Positions 59,058 to 64,000 of a DNA stretch of 64,000 nucleotides are shown in pieces. Position 1 is the stretch's first letter, and every line of letters starts with the position of its first letter. Source of the DNA: Theropithecus gelada (Eukaryota > Chordata > Mammalia > Primates > Cercopithecidae); NCBI RefSeq assembly GCF_003255815.1, contig NC_037680.1, positions 25,762,304 through 25,826,303 of the forward strand, written 5' to 3'. The position numbers and the translations under genes are program-made. The notes beneath the pieces are model-generated. The model saw nothing but the letters and a program-made list of their open reading frames with translations, made no database searches and had not been told where the DNA came from.

Positions 59058-59386
59058 CAGTAGCTCCCCACTTATTCATGGTTTCACTTGTTGCAGTTTA
59101 TCCATGATCCACCAGAAATATTAAATGGAAAGGTCTGGAAATATATAAATTTTACTCTTTAAATGGCATGCTCTTCTGAGCAGTGTGACGAGATAGTGCA
59201 CTGTCCCTCTTTGTTCTGTCCAGGACGAGAATCATCACTTTGTCCCATGTATTCATGCCATTTATACCACCTACCTACTACTGTATAAGAAAATCATAGT
59301 GTATATAGGGTCTGGTACTATCTGTGGATTCAGGCATCTACTGGGAGTCTTGAAATGTAACCCCCATAAATAAGGGGGGCACTAAA
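59058..59386 (+). mobile_element. Tigger-type (TcMar) DNA transposon remnant
   Basis: Left end CAGTAGCTCCCCACTTATTC, right end CATAAATAAGGGGGGCACTA, which are imperfect inverted repeats. Internal ATTAAATGGAAAGGTCTGGA, GCATGCTCTTCTGAGCAGTG, GGACGAGAATCATCACTTTG and CAGGCATCTACTGGGAGTCT match a non-autonomous Tigger1/2-type element with the transposase deleted. Confidence 0.85.
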
Positions 59387-59960
59387 GTAAGTACAAGGTT
59401 TTTCTCACCCTTGTATCATGAGAATGTTGAAGAGCAGGGGAAAGGATTTCTTCCCCTGACTCTTATTCCACTGTATATCCACCAATGCCATAGTCCCAGT
59501 TTGTCTTTCTTCTGGATTAAGAGGCAACAGGACCCTCTTACCTCCCTTTTGCTGAGCCTTGAATTATATTTCCCTAAAAAGTCTGTTACTTACCCATATG
59601 AGATTACGATATTTGCTTTTTCCCACTTTCACACATAAATGTATAATAAGGTATGGCTTTTTTACTCAATGACTTCAAATGTGTAGAAACTGTAATTTAT
59701 AAAATATGTTAAAGGCATTGACATATTCTGAACAGAAAAAATATTTAACACTTAAATTAATTTTTGAGAAAAGGCAATTTTCTTTATTTTTATAGTGACT
59801 ATCAGAGTCCCTTGGCAATAAAATAAGTAGCAAGCAAGTTTTAGTGGCACCTGGGAATGAATAAGCTATGTATGATCATGGCAGGATCTTTGCCTATTGT
59901 TAAGTCCATCTGGGCTTCTGGTATAATTTAGAAATGATTAGAATGCTATAAACTAATGTT
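59387..59960. other. Single-copy non-coding stretch
   Basis: No element recognised; the 75-codon plus frame at 59411-59638 has no domain. Confidence 0.45.
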
Positions 59961-60332
59961 TGTGTCATATGGTGACAACCTAATAACCTAACTCAAAATC
60001 CATAAACTGAAAACATAATCAACAATGTGAGATATTGAGAGGTGGAATCTTCGGGACGTAGTTCAGTCATAATGGTGGATCTCTCATAAATGGGATTAGT
60101 GCCCTTATGAAAGAGACTTCAGAGAGCTCCCTTACTGCCTTCCAGCATGGGAAGATGCAGCAAGAAGAAGGTCATCCATGAACCAGGAAGCAGGTCCTCA
60201 CCAGATACTAAATCTTCTGGTGCCTTGATCTTAGACTTTCTAACCTCCAGAACTGTCAGGAATAAATTTTGTTGTTTATAAGCCACCCAGCCAATGGTAT
60301 TTTCTTATAGCAGCCTGAATGAACTAAGACAA
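59961..60332 (+). mobile_element. MLT1 MaLR LTR
   Basis: GAGATATTGAGAGGTGGAAT, AAATGGGATTAGTGCCCTTA, GAGAGCTCCCTTACTGCCTT, CATCCATGAACCAGGAAGCA, TCCAGAACTGTCAGGAATAA, TTATAAGCCACCCAGCCAAT, ending GAACTAAGACA. Solo LTR; polyadenylation signal AATAAA at 60262-60267. Confidence 0.87.
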
Positions 60333-61009
60333 GGGACTGTTTTCAGAATATTGGACACCACTCTTGACCTAGTGATGCCTGGCAGTATCATAGGAGCTAG
60401 CAGTGCTGCATTTCAAATCCTATTCAAGGCAATACATTGGAAGAAGTTATGCCTCTCACCATATTTCAAAATTATTTTGCATTTCAGCCCATCTACCAAT
60501 TATTGTAATAAATAATAATCCATTATAAATAGGAGTTTACAAAGAGATTTGAGAGGAGCAGGTCTTCAGGCACAGCTTTTCCTACAACTTGAAGTTACTT
60601 ATCCTTATGCATATTTATCCGATGATTATATTATCTTTCTATGGAACCCTGGCATCTTCTCACTTACACTTCTTTGTTAGCCCTGGAAAAGTCTTGAGCT
60701 GACTTCAATTATGCCCACCCAAATTTAATGTCCTTAAAAATAAGAAACAATAAAATTGTATTATATTCCATATCCTAGGTCTCTCTAACTAATATTAAAA
60801 GGGACTTCTGTTGGTTGTATCAATCTACAGATTTTTTAAAAAGTGAATAATGTTAGACAACTATAAAGTCACTGCCTAAAAAGAGAAAAAGGAATACAGA
60901 TTTTACCTGGTTTAAAATTCTTATTCCACTGACCAATTAATTAAAACATATTGTCCTTTACTCAAGGACAACCCTTTACCTTCTAAAGAAAGGAAGTTAG
61001 AATAAAAGC
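60333..61009. other. Single-copy non-coding stretch
   Basis: Nothing recognised; a 73-codon plus frame (60294-60515) starts in the LTR and has no domain. Confidence 0.45.
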
Positions 61010-62185
61010 CAGGGGTGGACACAAAAGTGTATTCAAATGAATCATAGACCTTAATTTAAGAACTGAAAGTGTGTAACTGTAAGAAGAACACATAGGAATA
61101 AATTTTCATGACCTAAGGTCAAGAAATGTCTTCTTAAATAAGGAACCAATAGAACAAAAGCAAATGCAGATTAATTAAACTTCATCAAAATTAATAACTT
61201 TTCTGCTTTAAAGGACATCATTTCAAAGTAAAAAACCCCCAGAATGAAAGAACATATCTGCAAATGATGTATTTCATAATAGATTTGCTTCAGGAATGCA
61301 TAAAGTACTTCAAAAGAACAATAAAAAAAGAAAACTCAAATGAAAAATAGGCAAATGATTTGAATAGACATTTCTCCAAAGATATACAAATGGACAATAA
61401 ATACATGAAAATGTGCTGAATATAATTAGCCATTAGGGAAATGAAAATGAAAATCACAATGATATACCACTCTGTACCCACTAGGATCGCTATAATAAAA
61501 AAGACAGATAATAACAGGTGTTGGTTAGTATGTGGAGAAATTGGAACTCTCATACATTGCTGGTAAAAATGTAAAGTGTTGCAGCTGCTTAGAAAAATAA
61601 TTTTTTTGAAAACTTGAACATGGAGTTACCGTATGATCCAGCAATTCCACCCTTCAGTATATAACCAAGAAATGAAAACATAAAATCTTATTTTGACACA
61701 AACACTGGTACACAAATGTTCATCGCAGCATTTTTCATAATAGCCAAAAGTCTAAACAATCCAAATGTCTATCAACTTCTAAATGGATGAATAAAACACG
61801 ATCTAGCCATACAATGGAATATGATTTTTCAATAGCAAGGTATGAAGTACTGATACATATTGCAACATGCCTTGAAAACATTAAGTGAAAGAAGCTGATC
61901 ACAAAGAACTACATATTGTATTATTCTATTTATATAAAATATCTAGAATAGGTAACTTTATACAGACAGAAAGTAGATTAGAGGTTGCCCAAGTCTGGAG
62001 GGTAGGGGAGAAATGTGAATAGGAAGTTACTGCTAACAGGTATGGAATTTCTTTTTGAGGTGATGAAAATGTTCTAAAATCCACAGCTGCACTACTTATT
62101 GAATATGGTAAACAACATTGAATTGCACATTTTTAAAGGGTAGAGTGTATGTTTTAAAATTGCAGTTTAATAAAGCTATTTTTTA
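61010..62185 (+). mobile_element. Old L1 3' part (L1MB/L1MC-type), plus strand
   Basis: ORF2 C-terminal region (GACATTTCTCCAAAGATATA, AATCACAATGATATACCACT, GATCCAGCAATTCCACC, ATAATAGCCAAAAGTCTAAA), 3'UTR (GAGGTGATGAAAATGTTCTA, TTGAATTGCACATTTTTAAA) and the end near TTAATAAAGCTATTTTTTAA. No open frame of significance. Confidence 0.85.
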
Positions 62186-62900
62186 AAAAGTCAGGGGTGG
62201 GATGGCATTTGAGTAAGTGACCAATGGCATCTCACTGCTACATATCCATATGTTGAGTCAGAACAATCTTAAAGGAAAAGCAAAACTGTTAAATATTTTA
62301 AAGATGTCTATTGTGAGCCAACATGAATGACTGTAGCTCAGGGATACAGAGTCTCAAGAGATCCTGACCTGTGGCAGTCAGATTAGTTCGGTTTTATACA
62401 TTTTAGGGAAGCAAGAATTATAGGTAAAGACTTAAATCAGTACATGGAAGGTATACATTGGTTCTGCTCAAAACGACAGGCTATCTTGAAGTGGAGGTAG
62501 GGCCTTAAAGGCTATGGGTAAATTCAGAGATTCTTTAATTTGCAATTGGTTAAAGAAGTAAAGCTCTGTCTAAAATTTGGAGTTAGCAAAAAGAAATGTT
62601 TTAAGTTAAGGATGCTATGTAGTAACATCGATGGCCTGCAGATGTGACTTAATCCTTGCCTTGCACAGCTTTAAGTCTTGTTTATAATTTTGAATCTTTT
62701 TGTCTCAAAGAGTTTGTTTTGTTAGTCTTATGATCTCTAGATTAACATTAATGCTGGTCAGTTGTGCCTAAACTCCAAAAGGGAAGGGATATAATGAGGT
62801 ATGTTGCACTTCCCTTACCATCATGGCTGGGAATTCAATTCTTAAGTTTTTTCTGGGGTCCCCTTGACCAAGAGAAGGGTTGTACTCCTTTAGAAACCAG
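62186..62900 (+). mobile_element. Possible ancient LTR-retrotransposon segment
   Basis: The stretch around 62760-62870 (CAGTTGTGCCTAAACTCCAA, GGATATAATGAGGTATG, CTGGGGTCCCCTTGACCAAG) recalls internal or LTR sequence of old ERVL/MaLR elements. I cannot set boundaries or name the family, and no protein frame is seen. Confidence 0.3.
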
Positions 62901-64000
62901 AATGGCCTAATTTCTAGATTTGATCTAGTTGTTTCTAACCTATTCAGAACTAATGGTGCTTGAGCAGAATGAGTCAGCTTTCAGAGAAAATATGTCCAGA
63001 GTTAGTAAGCCTTTCAACAGGGCCTTTGCTGGAAGCACTTTAACCATCCTTTAAATCAGGAAGAGGTTTCCCAGGTTTCTTCCTGCTATGTTCAAGAAAG
63101 AAAACATAGAAAGCCAAAGGGCTTTAAAATTGCCTCAGTAGATCAAGCCGTGTGGCAACAGTCATGCCACCAGAGATAGATGAATTCGCCACTGATCATG
63201 GCCAGATATGGATAATGCTCAAATTGATGTCACGTGTATGCCAGTATGAAAAGAAGTACATTTTTAAAATGACTTCTCAGCCAAGATCTGTGACATTATT
63301 GACTGTAGAAAGGTCAATGGCTGTCACCTTAAGACCCTTAAATGATGCTCACTATTATTATTAAATGCATTTTAAAGGTAGGGGCCCCATGGGAGCTTGT
63401 AAGCACTTGATATTCTTATATGTGGAAAGATGGCAGGCAAACAATTATGATGATATTAAATAAGCAAAATAAAAAGTTTTCCATCCAATAATTTGTCATA
63501 ATGTGTAGTTTGTATTATTTTAGACCTGATCAAAAGTTAATAGTTACATATTTTCTTTACATCTTTTACTTTATAAACAAAGTGAATTATTTAAAAAATA
63601 TATTTACATATTTATATCATCAAGAAAGTGTATTAAATGAACTAATTAAATGTATACTAAAGGGAAGAAATTATTATAAACATTGAAAAATTATGCAATA
63701 GAGCTTCATTAGGATACTTCATTCTATCTAAAAAGAAGATCTTTCTTTCGTTATTAAGCTATTTGTAAGATTTAACTGTTGCTATTCCACAGAGCATGGT
63801 TGACAATGGATCGTTATTCCTCTTTACACTTTAAAAGACAACCTGCTTAAACTAAAGACAGACAATCTCCCTCATTTGGAGTTATATTTACTTAATTATT
63901 TGTCCTGCTTTCTTCTAGAGATTTAAGCGGGTTTTTTAGAAGTCACTAGATTCACTGGGCCCAGAGACATTATCATTTTCTATAGCAGTTCTCATTTTTT
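62901..64000. other. Single-copy non-coding stretch
   Basis: No gene or clear repeat; AT-rich after 63400. Frames at 63152-63364 and 63501-63686 have no domain. Confidence 0.5.

Noticed and set aside
1..64000. Search for tRNA, rRNA, snRNA or histone-type genes and processed pseudogenes of host genes
   Set aside because: No cloverleaf with A and B boxes, no snRNA-like motif and no host protein motif was recognised by reading; small or very diverged ones could be missed.

Overview
This is nuclear, non-coding DNA from a primate. It is AT-rich, CpG-poor and packed with LINE-1 (L1), Alu, MIR, L2, MaLR/MLT1 LTRs and old hAT/Tigger DNA transposons. The partial Alu at 14823-14878 carries the variant 5' end (GGCTCAAGCCTG followed by GAGACGGG) that I associate with Old World monkey AluYR subfamilies rather than human AluY. 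A cercopithecid (macaque/baboon/vervet-type) source is therefore my best inference. I found no protein-coding gene, RNA gene, CpG island or CRISPR array. Every open reading frame of note is an L1 remnant, an antisense frame in an L1, a frame running through an assembly gap, or chance.

Layout: 0-6 kb is mostly unassigned AT-rich sequence with a MER1-like DNA transposon, a CA microsatellite and a possible very old L1. From 6.3 to 8.25 kb lies a 5'-truncated L1 on the minus strand. From 10.3 to 15.6 kb lies an old L1MA-type element, also minus, with an internal inverted segment; its ORF1 end is interrupted by two tail-to-tail Alus around a 400-base run of N. From 16.25 to 23.7 kb an L1MA-type 3' end (plus) is split by a near-full-length L1PA-type element ('L1-A', 16514-22927). 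From 23.7 to 40.8 kb the DNA is mostly single-copy, with MER5A, MIR, L2, MLT1 and one Alu. From 40.8 to 53.6 kb old L1M fragments (plus) are loaded with two Alus, a MaLR LTR and a second near-full-length L1PA-type element ('L1-B', 45320-51871, itself carrying an AluY). From 53.6 to 64 kb there are L1M 3' ends, MIRs, an AluJ, a Tigger-type element, an MLT1 LTR and single-copy sequence.

No genes work together here; the logic is insertion history. L1M and MIR/L2 came first, then MLT1/MaLR LTRs and DNA transposons, then L1PA, then AluY. Both L1PA elements have 5'UTR, ORF1, ORF2 and 3' tail but are broken by many stops and frameshifts, so neither should make a working retrotransposition machinery. 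Both keep an antisense reading frame in the 5'UTR that resembles primate L1 ORF0. I found no previously undescribed system. The points most worth checking are the ORF0-like frames, a micro-inversion inside an old L1, a dispersed 61-bp repeat, re-ordered L1M segments, and the inverted-Alu gap. Family names come from remembered consensus sequences without a database search, so subfamily labels are approximate.
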